The translations under genes and the position numbers were made by a program. Source: Paenibacillus sp. FJAT-29882 (GTDB lineage: Bacteria > Bacillota > Bacilli > Bacillales > DSM-1321). Taken from it: 64,000 bases of DNA. The notes under the pieces are model-generated. The model was given only the letters and a program-made list of their open reading frames with translations. It was not told where the DNA came from and ran no database searches. The stretch covers positions 115,427-179,426 of the forward strand of contig NZ_LMVB01000004.1 of NCBI RefSeq assembly GCF_001510645.1, given 5' to 3'. Position 1 is the stretch's first letter; every line of letters begins with the position of its first letter. This document shows, one piece after another, positions 42,775 to 52,085 of this stretch.

Positions 42775-43290
42775 TTATTTTTCTACGCCTACAAACTTTT
42801 GATTTAATTCCTTCATTAAATTTTTCCAACTATTTGCGAAATTGGCTTGTTTCTGCTTTATTTCCAAGTATTTTTCTCTTAATTCTTGCTTATTAACACT
42901 TTCTAGATTAGACATTTCAATAGCATCTAGTAAAAGTTGGTGTTGCAGATTTGCTAATATAATCAACTCTTGCTGTGTTGTGAAGAGTTCAGTATCCACC
43001 TCATACGTCTCAATTGATTCTACTAACTCACTAGATTTTGGTACTGCCTTTTTTAAAACCATTCCGAATTGTACGACTGTATAGTCTTCCGTATATACTC
43101 CATCAACCGCTTTACTAAAATCTAATAAAAGGCGATTTAATCCGTTAATATAGTTCTGCACTTGTTTATCATACTCTTCAATATACTTTCGGTTTTTTTC
43201 ATTGACTTTTATTTGTTCTGAATTTCCATCACCACAACCAGAAAGTATGATTAACAAAATCACACTAATTGTCGATATGATTTTTTTCAT
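42775..43290 (-). CDS. Transfer-operon lipoprotein
   Basis: 171 residues from ATG 43290, which is preceded by GGGAGGA. The longer frame to 43437 overlaps the preceding gene and lacks a ribosome site. The N-terminus MKKIISTISVILLIILSGCG is a lipoprotein signal with lipobox LSGC. The mature part is helical (KYIEEYDKQVQNYINGLNRL). It probably sits on the outer face of the membrane with the mating complex. No family name can be given. Confidence 0.65.
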   Translation of the reverse strand: MKKIISTISVILLIILSGCGDGNSEQIKVNEKNRKYIEEYDKQVQNYINGLNRLLLDFSKAVDGVYTEDYTVVQFGMVLKKAVPKSSELVESIETYEVDTELFTTQQELIILANLQHQLLLDAIEMSNLESVNKQELREKYLEIKQKQANFANSWKNLMKELNQKFVGVEK

Positions 43291-43312
43291 AAAATAATCC
43301 TCCCTCTCGAAT

Positions 43313-44497
43313 TCACCTAGCTTGAATTGATATATATAAGAGTGGGTTAATCGCATTTTCTTTAGAATCGAATTCAGGTCGATACATTTCAAAATGAAGA
43401 TGTTTAAAATTTGATACACCCGTATTCCCCATATCACCTAAATACGTCCCCTTCCCAACATGATCACCTGCACTTACCACTCTAAAATCTAAGTGTGAAT
43501 ATATAGTTTCAAAAGCTTTTCCATCAATGTCATGTTTTATATGAATGACATTCCCAGCAGTATCGGAAAAATAGGATTTACTCACCACACCTTCAGCAAC
43601 TGCCAAAACAGGGACAATAGCATCATTATTTACGATATCTATCCCAGTTTGTAGTCGGCCTTGCCTGTAACTATATGTAGAAGCCACATTCCCTATGGTT
43701 GGGGAAGTGAACGTTCCTTTGTTAATGGGTAACTCTGTATTATCATCTAATGCGAAATGATAATCTCCTATTGATGTTGCTGAAGAACTCCCTTCATGTT
43801 CAAAGAGTTCCAAATTAGTTACTGCATCTGTTTCTGAGAAGGTTTCAATATTCTTTTTCTTTGATTCTATTTCTTGTTTAAGTACATCCCCTTCCTCAAT
43901 CTGTTGGGAAATTACATCTAAATTCCCTCCCATTTCTATTTTTAATAATTCATTTTTATTTTGCAGCTTAAAAATTTCTTCACTTAGTTTTTTTTTATCC
44001 CCTTTCAAGGTTTTATACTGATTAACCAATCCATTTTCTTCTTTAACTTTACTGAATCCAGTAACCGCTCGTTTAATAAAGACACTATCATTACCATTAA
44101 ACAAGTAATCGAAATACCGTTTTAAATTTCCCGACTTCCGAATGCTTTTACTAGTTAACTCAAGATCTATTAAACTATCAGAAACATATTGCAATTCACT
44201 TTGTTTATTTTCTAATTCTATCTCTCTATGTTTTAACTCTTTGTTCATTTCTTCATAATTATTGCGATTAATTGAAATTACTTCATCTAACCTTTTATCT
44301 TGTTCTTTGAGAGTTGTGTAATCATTTTGAAGCCGATAATAAGCATCTTTTCTATCTTGCAGATTTTCTGCTTCATTCATGGAAGGAGGCCCCTGATTAA
44401 GTAGCTCACCTTCCAAGGATTCAGCAGATATATGATTTGAAACACCGAAAATCAGTCCCAATATAGTGGAACTAAAAAGTATTGTTTTTGCTATCAA
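43313..44497 (-). CDS. LytM/M23-like protein with coiled coil, first zinc ligand missing
   Basis: 394 residues. A signal peptide (ends SAES) precedes a long coiled coil (~40-225), then an M23 domain (~262-390). The zinc site of M23 peptidases needs HxxxD and HxH. Here RLQTGID has Gln283 where His is expected, with Asp287 present. The second part, IYSHL (H335) and KHLHFEM (H366, H368), is intact. The enzyme may therefore be inactive and act like EnvC/NlpD-type activators of a hydrolase. The next upstream gene encodes a CwlT-like wall hydrolase, a plausible partner for opening peptidoglycan during mating. Confidence 0.8.
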   Translation of the reverse strand: MIAKTILFSSTILGLIFGVSNHISAESLEGELLNQGPPSMNEAENLQDRKDAYYRLQNDYTTLKEQDKRLDEVISINRNNYEEMNKELKHREIELENKQSELQYVSDSLIDLELTSKSIRKSGNLKRYFDYLFNGNDSVFIKRAVTGFSKVKEENGLVNQYKTLKGDKKKLSEEIFKLQNKNELLKIEMGGNLDVISQQIEEGDVLKQEIESKKKNIETFSETDAVTNLELFEHEGSSSATSIGDYHFALDDNTELPINKGTFTSPTIGNVASTYSYRQGRLQTGIDIVNNDAIVPVLAVAEGVVSKSYFSDTAGNVIHIKHDIDGKAFETIYSHLDFRVVSAGDHVGKGTYLGDMGNTGVSNFKHLHFEMYRPEFDSKENAINPLLYISIQAR

Positions 44498-44518
44498 CTC
44501 ATGGACCTCCTGCTAGTT

Positions 44519-46669
44519 TTAAATTCTTTTAACACGGCCATTAAATTTTTGTGCCCAATAGCCTGAAGACATATTTGCTATTGCAACACCAGTAGAACTC
44601 TGGGCTCCTATAAATTTCCCATCGCCCACATAGATTCCAACGTGCCCATCTTTTTTATAAGTGTCAAAAAACACTAGATCTCCAGGTTGCATTTGATTGG
44701 TCGGTACAGCTGTTCCTAGTTTTTTTAATGTTTCAGTAGATGTTGATCCCAATGAACCTAAATTTTTCCCTACCTGATTAAATGCCCAATGCACAAAGGA
44801 AGAACAATCAAACCTCCCCCGAGCTATATCATTTTGATTTCTTCCTCCGCCAAACACATAAACGGAGTTTCCAATCCAACGATTACCAATGGTCACAACT
44901 GATGAATTTCCCCCGCTACCGCCACCTACTACCCCACCTGGTACAGAAGCAACACCATCTCTAAATTTGATCCCGCGATTATACACTTCATTAACATAAG
45001 AAGTGCTATGGTTATATGCTCGGATAGCTTTTTTTATAGCTGCTTCGTTACCTTTTTGATAACCATTTGCTTTAATATATTTTGAAGCGGTAAATGCTGC
45101 ATCCTCTATCTCCCAGGGAGATGACAAACCATTTTTGTTGGCGTCCATTCCAAATCCTCCGAATCTAGCAATCTGTGAAGGATCTGAAATAAATTTCACC
45201 ATTACATCAACCGGTCCCATAATATTACCTAATCTGGATACAGTTAAACCATTTCCACCCTTGAATCCCCAGCCTAACCACGTCAAGCCCATAAATTGGA
45301 AATGGCCTTTTGCTCCCGCCGATGATCCTTTTGCTGGGTCCGTTGCAACTGGATTTGTACTAAATGTGGTTTCTTGCGCGTGCAGTGACGCTATAAGCCA
45401 CCAGTCAACATCAAAGGCATCCCCAGCAGCCTGGTACAAATCGCGATAATTCCCTGGATACCAACTATAAAATCCTAAATAAGAGTTATTGAAAGTACCT
45501 GTCACATATTCAGATATACATCCAGCTATTCCGTCCTTTTTGGCACACTTTATTAATTTTTCATACTCTATAGTTAATTTAGGAAAACTGTCGTCCATCT
45601 GTTCACCTAAATCCATAATAAATTGCAAATCCTTAATCTTAACTAATCTTGAAAACTTACCCTCTGGAGCATCAATTAATAGGAAAGATATCATTGTATT
45701 CGCATCATATTCCGGCTGACCAGATGTCGCTTCATCAAGAAGGTAAAGAGTATATTGAATCTGCGTAGATGTTGTACAATCACCCGAAGTTGTTGTTCCT
45801 CCATCAGTCCATTCACCTGTTACTAATTTATAATTAAATGTGTTTTTAATATAATGGACATCTGCACCTGTAACTATACTCCTAGATGGTAAATTACTTT
45901 TAGTTGTTGTACTTGTTACTGTTGGCAATGGGGGTGGATCTTCACCTTCTGAAGGCGGTCTAGTACAACTTGTCGTTGATTTAGTAACCTTGTACTCACC
46001 CGATGATCTTCCATAAGAAACATTCATAGTCATAGATGAATCCTTAAAATAATAATCATATTCCTTATTAATATCATTTCTAAAATCTGTTATGGCTTTA
46101 TTTCTCTTCGATTTAGATGAAATATCGACTTTGGAATATTTATTATGGAAGCTTTTAAATGATTTGCTTTTGATTGCGTTATAATAGTATAAAGTTCCTG
46201 TAAGTGCCCAACTTGGTGTCATTTGTTTTTCAAGGTCACCTAACCAAGATTCACTTACAGCTGGATAGGGCGCTTGACTTTGCTGACTAGCCAATTGGGA
46301 GCTTAATGAATTGGGGATATTACTTGTTCGATCTATGATGACCTCTCTGACCGTTTTATCGAAAAGCTCTTCAGCAGGAGTCCTCTCAGCCCCTCTTTGA
46401 AAAACATCAAAATCAACCACACTATCTATCACAATAAAAAGCAATATAATTACTAACAGTATTGCAAGAACATAGGGACCAAAAAAGGCTAGAAGTGCTT
46501 TAATTACAGCAAGGACTACTTTCTGCATAATAAACTTCAATATTTTCAATAAAACTTTTAATCCCTTTTGTAACGCCTTTCTAACATATTTGTTTTTTAA
46601 ACCTTTCGCTGCACCCTGCCCAATTTGGTCCATGGTTTGTTTACCTATATCTTGACTATCCTGTGACAT
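44519..46669 (-). CDS. CwlT-like bifunctional wall hydrolase (lysozyme-like + NlpC/P60)
   Basis: 716 residues. A membrane helix at ~62-82 (LLAFFGPYVLAILLVIILLF) anchors it. A lytic-transglycosylase-like domain follows the segment WWLIASLHAQETTFS (catalytic Glu in QET), with AKGHFQFMGLTWLGWGF. The NlpC/P60 domain near 590-716 has RFDCSSF (Cys622) and KDGHVGIYVGD (His676). These enzymes open the wall locally for the type IV channel (VirB1/CwlT of ICEBs1, TcpG). A long unassigned region lies between the membrane helix and the first domain (~85-400), with a Cys pair and proline-rich loop (RPPSEGEDPPPLPTV). Ribosome site GGAGGGAG precedes the ATG. Confidence 0.88.
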   Translation of the reverse strand: MSQDSQDIGKQTMDQIGQGAAKGLKNKYVRKALQKGLKVLLKILKFIMQKVVLAVIKALLAFFGPYVLAILLVIILLFIVIDSVVDFDVFQRGAERTPAEELFDKTVREVIIDRTSNIPNSLSSQLASQQSQAPYPAVSESWLGDLEKQMTPSWALTGTLYYYNAIKSKSFKSFHNKYSKVDISSKSKRNKAITDFRNDINKEYDYYFKDSSMTMNVSYGRSSGEYKVTKSTTSCTRPPSEGEDPPPLPTVTSTTTKSNLPSRSIVTGADVHYIKNTFNYKLVTGEWTDGGTTTSGDCTTSTQIQYTLYLLDEATSGQPEYDANTMISFLLIDAPEGKFSRLVKIKDLQFIMDLGEQMDDSFPKLTIEYEKLIKCAKKDGIAGCISEYVTGTFNNSYLGFYSWYPGNYRDLYQAAGDAFDVDWWLIASLHAQETTFSTNPVATDPAKGSSAGAKGHFQFMGLTWLGWGFKGGNGLTVSRLGNIMGPVDVMVKFISDPSQIARFGGFGMDANKNGLSSPWEIEDAAFTASKYIKANGYQKGNEAAIKKAIRAYNHSTSYVNEVYNRGIKFRDGVASVPGGVVGGGSGGNSSVVTIGNRWIGNSVYVFGGGRNQNDIARGRFDCSSFVHWAFNQVGKNLGSLGSTSTETLKKLGTAVPTNQMQPGDLVFFDTYKKDGHVGIYVGDGKFIGAQSSTGVAIANMSSGYWAQKFNGRVKRI

Positions 46670-46683
46670 CTTCTCCCTCCTTA

Positions 46684-48675
46684 TTAAACAAATCCCCTAT
46701 GCCGTTGATCTGAGCCATTTGAGTACGCATTCCCTAGGGTATCTGCTAATCTATCACCAGTTGTTCGCGTATCAACATTATTTAACCCTGCGGTATAATA
46801 AGAATCAGGATTAATAGACGATGCATCAAATCTTGAATCCTTAAAAGAAGCCCCTCCACTATTAGAGATATAAGCCTCTGATTGTCTGTTTATAAATGGA
46901 GAACTTGTATTTATTCCTGATGTTTGATTCATATCAGTATTTTGATAGATGCCATTGGATTCAGGGAGTAAATTATTTCCACCGTTAAGATTAAAATCTA
47001 CTATTCTATTCTCACCATTTAATAAGTTTGTATCCGCTGCACCAATAGGACTCATTCTTGAAAGAGTGTCATTTTCTTTTAGATAAAAAGCACTCCCTTC
47101 ATTATTTTGCATCCATTTAATATCAGCTCCAGGATGAAGAGCACTTAATTTCTGCAGGTCAAGACCACCCATACCGCCAAGTTCATTGGAATTCATTAAA
47201 CGCTGGCGAGATACGCCACTCAAGGTATGTCCTAATGACCTTCCTGCAGGACCAGATCCTATTACAGAACCAATAGATTCACCGATATTCCCAAAGAAAT
47301 TTCTTCTCTCTTGTATGTCTTGTAAAGCGTTTCTAACTGTACCTGAGCTATTTTTAACACCCTTAACAGTATCGTATATACCTTTTGCCGAAGCGGATAT
47401 ATTACGTGATCCTTGTAGTATTCCTTTTGAAAGGCCACTTCCTGCCATAGCTCCGACAGCTGCACCATTCTTTCCTAATACAGATCCTGAAACACCACCG
47501 ATTATTCCACCAATCCCACCAATTACTTTCTTGGTAGAAGTCCACCCTTTAGAATTTTCTCCAGTAGCTAACGCGCTTATTTTTGTTTTAGTATTTAAGC
47601 CAAGGTCTGTTGGTTTTCCCATCTTCAGTCCTGAACCACTTTTAAAACCTCTTGAAACTGAAGCAATGGTAGCCATTCCAGTCAATCCTAAAGAAGAAGT
47701 TAGTTTGGGAGAGTCGGATAAGTGTAACCAATTTAATACGATACCGTTTAATGGAATGAAAAATAGTAAAAACCCCATTTTTGTCATTACACTCATTTCT
47801 CCCGACACCAATTGTGAAGAAAGAATAAAAATATAAAAAAATAAGGCGTGTATGCTATGAGTAAGGGTTAAACCTACAAACTCTTTTATCCATGTTGAAA
47901 AAAACTTATTGGTTGAAGCAAATAATAAGGAGTAACATGCAACTGGACCCAACATAACCATCAACATTATGATGATCTTTCTAAATATGTAAAAGAAATT
48001 CAAATACATCGATAAGACCCATTCTGCAAGAAAAACAATAATATCTGTAAAGTTGAATTCATTTTTAGAAGAAAGTAACGAAATACTAGAATACTCCATC
48101 CCCTGAGCATCCAATAAATCTCGGAATGTATTAACAATCGCTGTATTCATATCAAAAACAATTTCAACAATATGCCAGTACATAATCATAAAGAGTACAG
48201 CGACTAGCCATTGAGAAACTTCGTCCCAAAAAGTCGTTTGGTTTCTTCCTAATACACTGTCTTTCATTCTTTTCATTTGAGAGAAAAGAATAGATAATAG
48301 CAAGACTAAAAGAAAGCTCCCGTTCAATAATTTTATTAAAGGATCAATTATTTTCATTTTTTCAGCATTTGTAAATATACCGTATACTAACTCTCCTGAC
48401 TTATCATTGTTCCAAACACAATAAGGATTTCCGAAAATCAAATTTCCTAGTGAATTTATTCCCGCAAAATCAAGAATTCCTTTAATAAAATCAATGGTAT
48501 ACGATTCCTGAAGACTAGCCTCTTTATCTTGATAGGTATCTATATTTTTTTTTGTCTCTTTATCAAAAACAAGGGAACAGGACTTTGAAGCTTGATCCTG
48601 TTCCTTAGTTTCTGCTAATACAACAGATGAAAATGAAAACATAATGAGACTAAGAAAAACAAATACTTTTTTCAT
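46684..48675 (-). CDS. VirB6/TrbL-like polytopic protein, shorter paralogue
   Basis: 663 residues. A signal peptide (ends VVLAE) precedes an N-terminal extracytoplasmic part with two Cys (KSCSLVFDKE, NPYCVWNN), then six or more membrane helices (residues ~120-345), and a large hydrophilic glycine/serine-rich C-terminus. This is the layout of CD3337/EF1877-family mobilome membrane proteins, the VirB6-like channel subunits of Gram-positive transfer systems. It is related along its length to the next upstream gene (shared FLAEWVLSMYLNF versus FLMEWILAATLNI; GRSLGHTLSGVSRQRL versus GRTLGHSFSGVSRQRL), which indicates an ancient tandem duplication. Confidence 0.8.
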   Translation of the reverse strand: MKKVFVFLSLIMFSFSSVVLAETKEQDQASKSCSLVFDKETKKNIDTYQDKEASLQESYTIDFIKGILDFAGINSLGNLIFGNPYCVWNNDKSGELVYGIFTNAEKMKIIDPLIKLLNGSFLLVLLLSILFSQMKRMKDSVLGRNQTTFWDEVSQWLVAVLFMIMYWHIVEIVFDMNTAIVNTFRDLLDAQGMEYSSISLLSSKNEFNFTDIIVFLAEWVLSMYLNFFYIFRKIIIMLMVMLGPVACYSLLFASTNKFFSTWIKEFVGLTLTHSIHALFFYIFILSSQLVSGEMSVMTKMGFLLFFIPLNGIVLNWLHLSDSPKLTSSLGLTGMATIASVSRGFKSGSGLKMGKPTDLGLNTKTKISALATGENSKGWTSTKKVIGGIGGIIGGVSGSVLGKNGAAVGAMAGSGLSKGILQGSRNISASAKGIYDTVKGVKNSSGTVRNALQDIQERRNFFGNIGESIGSVIGSGPAGRSLGHTLSGVSRQRLMNSNELGGMGGLDLQKLSALHPGADIKWMQNNEGSAFYLKENDTLSRMSPIGAADTNLLNGENRIVDFNLNGGNNLLPESNGIYQNTDMNQTSGINTSSPFINRQSEAYISNSGGASFKDSRFDASSINPDSYYTAGLNNVDTRTTGDRLADTLGNAYSNGSDQRHRGFV

Positions 48676-48702
48676 AAAGATTCACTTCCATATCCGCGCG
48701 AA

Positions 48703-51700
48703 TTAAATAATTTCACGATTCCTTGATTTTCTCCGTTCTATTTTATTCCCCATCCAGCCCGCAGCATTGTTCATATTCACTTTTGATAAATGAACTGAAT
48801 CTGCTACTCTATCAGATTTACTTCGCATATCGACACCTGAAACTACTGGTGAAACAAAAGCATCCGGATTAACACTACTTCCTTTAAAGCCAGGATCAGA
48901 AATTGTTTGTGTTAGCGGAGCATTCATAACCTCTCTTGTGACTGCTCCATTTTGTGTACCCCCACCAGTTATATAAGAATCTGAAGTTCTCATTAAATTA
49001 GGAGTAGAACCTGATAATCCAGCTAATTCACTAGATGTCCTTATATCTCCATTTGAATTTACTGACGATGTTATTGTTTTATAAGTACCATTCGACTGTA
49101 GTTGTAAACTTGTTCCACCTATATCTTCATTATTTGACACATAATTTGATGATCCACCGCTTACGGATGTGCTCCCACTTGCCAATGGATTCAATATGGT
49201 TGGATCTGGTGTGCTACCGGCGGCCATTCCCGGACTGATAAGTGTACTTCCTCCACCCATTCTTCCAATATCAGATTCAGTATTTGATGATCCACCACTT
49301 ACTGATGTGCTCCTGCTTGCCAATGGATTCAATATGGTTGGATCTGGTGTGCTACCGGCGGCCATTCCCGGACTGATAAGTGTACTTCCTCCACCCATTC
49401 TTTCAATATCAGAATCAGTATTTGATGATCCACCACTTATTAATGTGCTCCTGCTTGCCAATGGATTCAATATGGTTGGATCTGGTGTACTACCGGCGGC
49501 CATTCCCGGACTGATAAGTGTACTTCCTCCACCCATTCCTCCAATATCAGATTCAGTATTTGATGATCCACCACTTATTAATGTGCTCCTACTTGCCAAT
49601 GGATTCAATATGGTTGGATCTGGTGTACTACCGGCGGCCATTCCCGGACTGATAAGTGTACTTCCTCCACCCATTCCTCCAATATCAGATTCAGTATTTG
49701 ATGATCCACCACTTACTGATGTGCTCCTTCTTGCCAATGGATTCAATATGGTTGGATCTGGTGTGCTACCAGCGGCCATTCCCGGACTGATAAGTGTACT
49801 TCCTCCACCCATTCTTCCAATATCAGATTCAGTATTTGATGATCCACCACTTACTGATGTGCTCCTTCTTGCCAATGGATTCAATATGGTTGGATCTGGT
49901 GCGCTACCGACTGCGGTTGACATTCCAGGGCTGATAAGTGCACTTCCTCCACCCATTCTTCCAATATCAAAATCAGTATTTGATGATCCACCACTTACTG
50001 ATGTGCTCCTGCTTGCCAATGAATTCAATCTGGTTGGATCTGGTGCGCTACCGACTGCGGTTGACATTCTAGGGCTGATAAGTGTACTTGTTCCTTGGAC
50101 TTCTGGACGAGTTAGTGGACTTTCCCTGATACTGCCACCATTCGTTACATGATTTGAAGGCCTACCAGTTGATAATGGATTCAATCTAGAAGCTGGGCCA
50201 ATTATGTTGGGACCACCGTTTACAGGTAAGTCTGAAAGCTTGTAATTCATCATTCGAACAGCTCCGTCTTGTAATGATGGATCTGCTGCGCCATTATTGC
50301 CCATCTTATTCCATTGACCTGAAGGACTCTTCCACCAATACGAAGATTCAGAATTTGTCTGAGCAAAACGAACTTCTGCATTTGGAGCAATCTTTGCCAA
50401 TTCGTTCCACGACATTGAGGATACACTTCCATCAGCTCTTAGAACTCCAGAACCACCAAATTCAGGTAAAGTGGATGATAACCGCTGTCTAGAGACCCCA
50501 CTAAATGAATGTCCTAAAGTGCGTCCTAAACCACCGGCTCCTATCATACTTCCTACGGATTCTCCCATATTTCCAAAGAAGCTTCTTCTTGCACTAAGGT
50601 CATTCATCATACCTTTAAACCCTGTACCACCAACACCTTCGTATGCTTTAGCACCTTTAACAGTTTGAACAGTATTATTAATACCAGTGGAGACATTTCT
50701 ACTCCCTTGCATTACACCCTGACTTACCGTATTTCCCACCATTGCACCTACTGCAGCTCCTTGAGGTCCAAGGACTGATCCAGCAGTTCCTAAAAGTGCG
50801 CCTCCAACTGCACCAGCTACGGTTTTCGCTGTATTCCATGAGTTCGAATTAGCTCCTTTAGAACTAGCTGTTATATTTGTAAATGAAGCGTCAGAACCTC
50901 CACCAGCGTTCATAAAACTTCCACCGGCACTTATATCTCCAGATTTTGTAGAAACATTCGATGAAGAAAAGGGATTAGAAGTCATTGAAGAATTAGACAT
51001 CCCATTGTTTCCACCACCCCTGATTATGTTTCCTGCTTGTTTTGATAACATCATGGTGCTCATGACGCCACCTAGACCCATCATAGTAACAGCTTGTCCT
51101 AATTTAGAAGAGGAATCACTAGCATTAACCCATTTTGCGATTATGCCAGATACGGGAATAAACATCATCATTAGTCCTAGCTTCATAAAAACCCCTGCAC
51201 CCAAATGTGACATCATAGCAAAGGCATATAATACTATTGCGTGAATCGATTGAAGAAATACATTACTACATAATTCTTTAAACCAAGTTCCAAAAAATGC
51301 TCTCGTTTTCGGGAAAATTAATGAATATGCGGCAACGTAACCCATAATAAGAAGTAGCATGATAATGATTTTACGAGCAATATAAATAATATTTAATGTT
51401 GCTGCTAATATCCATTCCATTAAGAATGTTAAAATAAGACTTAATCCTGGAATCCCTGGAGTTAAAGTTAAAGCATCCTTCCAATTAGAAATGATAGATA
51501 CTCCCTCAACTTTCACTCCATTACTAGTTAATAAATCCTTAATAGATTGGGTAATACCTGAATTCAATTCAAAAACAACGTTTGTTACTGGTAAATACGC
51601 GACTACAAATAAAGCAGAAGCTATCCACATATTCATGTCTTCCCAAAACTCAGATCTTGTTTGGGGATTATTGGCCTTTAATCCAAGTTTTAAAGATGAA

Positions 51701-52074
51701 AGTAAGATGGCTAAAGTCAATAAAAATACGTAAGACGAAGAAAACATCTTAAGTATGGGATCAATTATTTTTAATCGCTCATCGGTCGTAAAAATTCCAT
51801 CTGGTGCTAATTTTTGATCCTTGTCTGTCCATACACAATAAGGATTTCCATAAATCAAGGAACTAAGTGAGTTGATGTCACCAATATGAAACAAATTTTC
51901 AACCTGTCCTGCGATAAATTTTTCTGCCATATTCGCATCTGTTTCCTTGAAAGTTTCGATATTTTTATATTCTTCATCTGACACCAATGGTTTCCCGCAG
52001 GCCTCAGCTGCAAAAGTTTTTGATGGGATACATAAGAGAAATAATAAACATCCTAGCACAATCGCCTTTTTCAT
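48703..52074 (-). CDS. VirB6/TrbL-like polytopic protein with repeat-rich C-terminus
   Basis: 1123 residues from ATG 52074 after GAGGTGA; an upstream extension of 18 codons overlaps the VirB4 end and is unlikely. Signal peptide (ends TFAAE), conserved NPYCVWT, then the membrane-helix region (~125-355), and a glycine-rich cytoplasmic or exported tail of over 750 residues. The tail contains seven tandem units of 46-48 residues (about 640-980; unit core LISPGMAAGSTPDPTILNPL). The family is CD3337/EF1877-like. The repeats may extend the protein through the wall or act as a binding array. It is almost twice the length of its paralogue. Confidence 0.8.
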   Translation of the reverse strand: MKKAIVLGCLLFLLCIPSKTFAAEACGKPLVSDEEYKNIETFKETDANMAEKFIAGQVENLFHIGDINSLSSLIYGNPYCVWTDKDQKLAPDGIFTTDERLKIIDPILKMFSSSYVFLLTLAILLSSLKLGLKANNPQTRSEFWEDMNMWIASALFVVAYLPVTNVVFELNSGITQSIKDLLTSNGVKVEGVSIISNWKDALTLTPGIPGLSLILTFLMEWILAATLNIIYIARKIIIMLLLIMGYVAAYSLIFPKTRAFFGTWFKELCSNVFLQSIHAIVLYAFAMMSHLGAGVFMKLGLMMMFIPVSGIIAKWVNASDSSSKLGQAVTMMGLGGVMSTMMLSKQAGNIIRGGGNNGMSNSSMTSNPFSSSNVSTKSGDISAGGSFMNAGGGSDASFTNITASSKGANSNSWNTAKTVAGAVGGALLGTAGSVLGPQGAAVGAMVGNTVSQGVMQGSRNVSTGINNTVQTVKGAKAYEGVGGTGFKGMMNDLSARRSFFGNMGESVGSMIGAGGLGRTLGHSFSGVSRQRLSSTLPEFGGSGVLRADGSVSSMSWNELAKIAPNAEVRFAQTNSESSYWWKSPSGQWNKMGNNGAADPSLQDGAVRMMNYKLSDLPVNGGPNIIGPASRLNPLSTGRPSNHVTNGGSIRESPLTRPEVQGTSTLISPRMSTAVGSAPDPTRLNSLASRSTSVSGGSSNTDFDIGRMGGGSALISPGMSTAVGSAPDPTILNPLARRSTSVSGGSSNTESDIGRMGGGSTLISPGMAAGSTPDPTILNPLARRSTSVSGGSSNTESDIGGMGGGSTLISPGMAAGSTPDPTILNPLASRSTLISGGSSNTESDIGGMGGGSTLISPGMAAGSTPDPTILNPLASRSTLISGGSSNTDSDIERMGGGSTLISPGMAAGSTPDPTILNPLASRSTSVSGGSSNTESDIGRMGGGSTLISPGMAAGSTPDPTILNPLASGSTSVSGGSSNYVSNNEDIGGTSLQLQSNGTYKTITSSVNSNGDIRTSSELAGLSGSTPNLMRTSDSYITGGGTQNGAVTREVMNAPLTQTISDPGFKGSSVNPDAFVSPVVSGVDMRSKSDRVADSVHLSKVNMNNAAGWMGNKIERRKSRNREII
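49170..50110 (-). repeat. Tandem coding repeats of 138/144 bp
   Basis: Seven consecutive units, five of 138 bases and two of 144, very nearly identical at DNA level. Each encodes LISPGM-(S)T/AA-GS-PDPT-LNPLA-RST-SGGSSNT-SDI-MGGG. The period was measured from the repeated CGGACTGATA at 49231 and 49369. High identity implies recent expansion or homogenisation. Confidence 0.9.
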
Positions 52075-52085
52075 ATTGTCACCTC

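Noticed and set aside
47186-47836. A 216-codon plus-strand frame
   Set aside because: Antisense to the VirB6-like gene, proline-rich from reversed glycine codons, with no independent support.
49170-50110. Regular repeats that could suggest a CRISPR array
   Set aside because: The whole 138-base unit is repeated and coding in frame; there are no short repeats with unique spacers and no cas genes.
49169-50152. A long plus-strand open frame of 327 codons opposite the repeat region
   Set aside because: It is the mirror of the tandem repeats in the VirB6-like gene; the repeat unit happens to lack stops on the other strand, and there is no ribosome site or family match.
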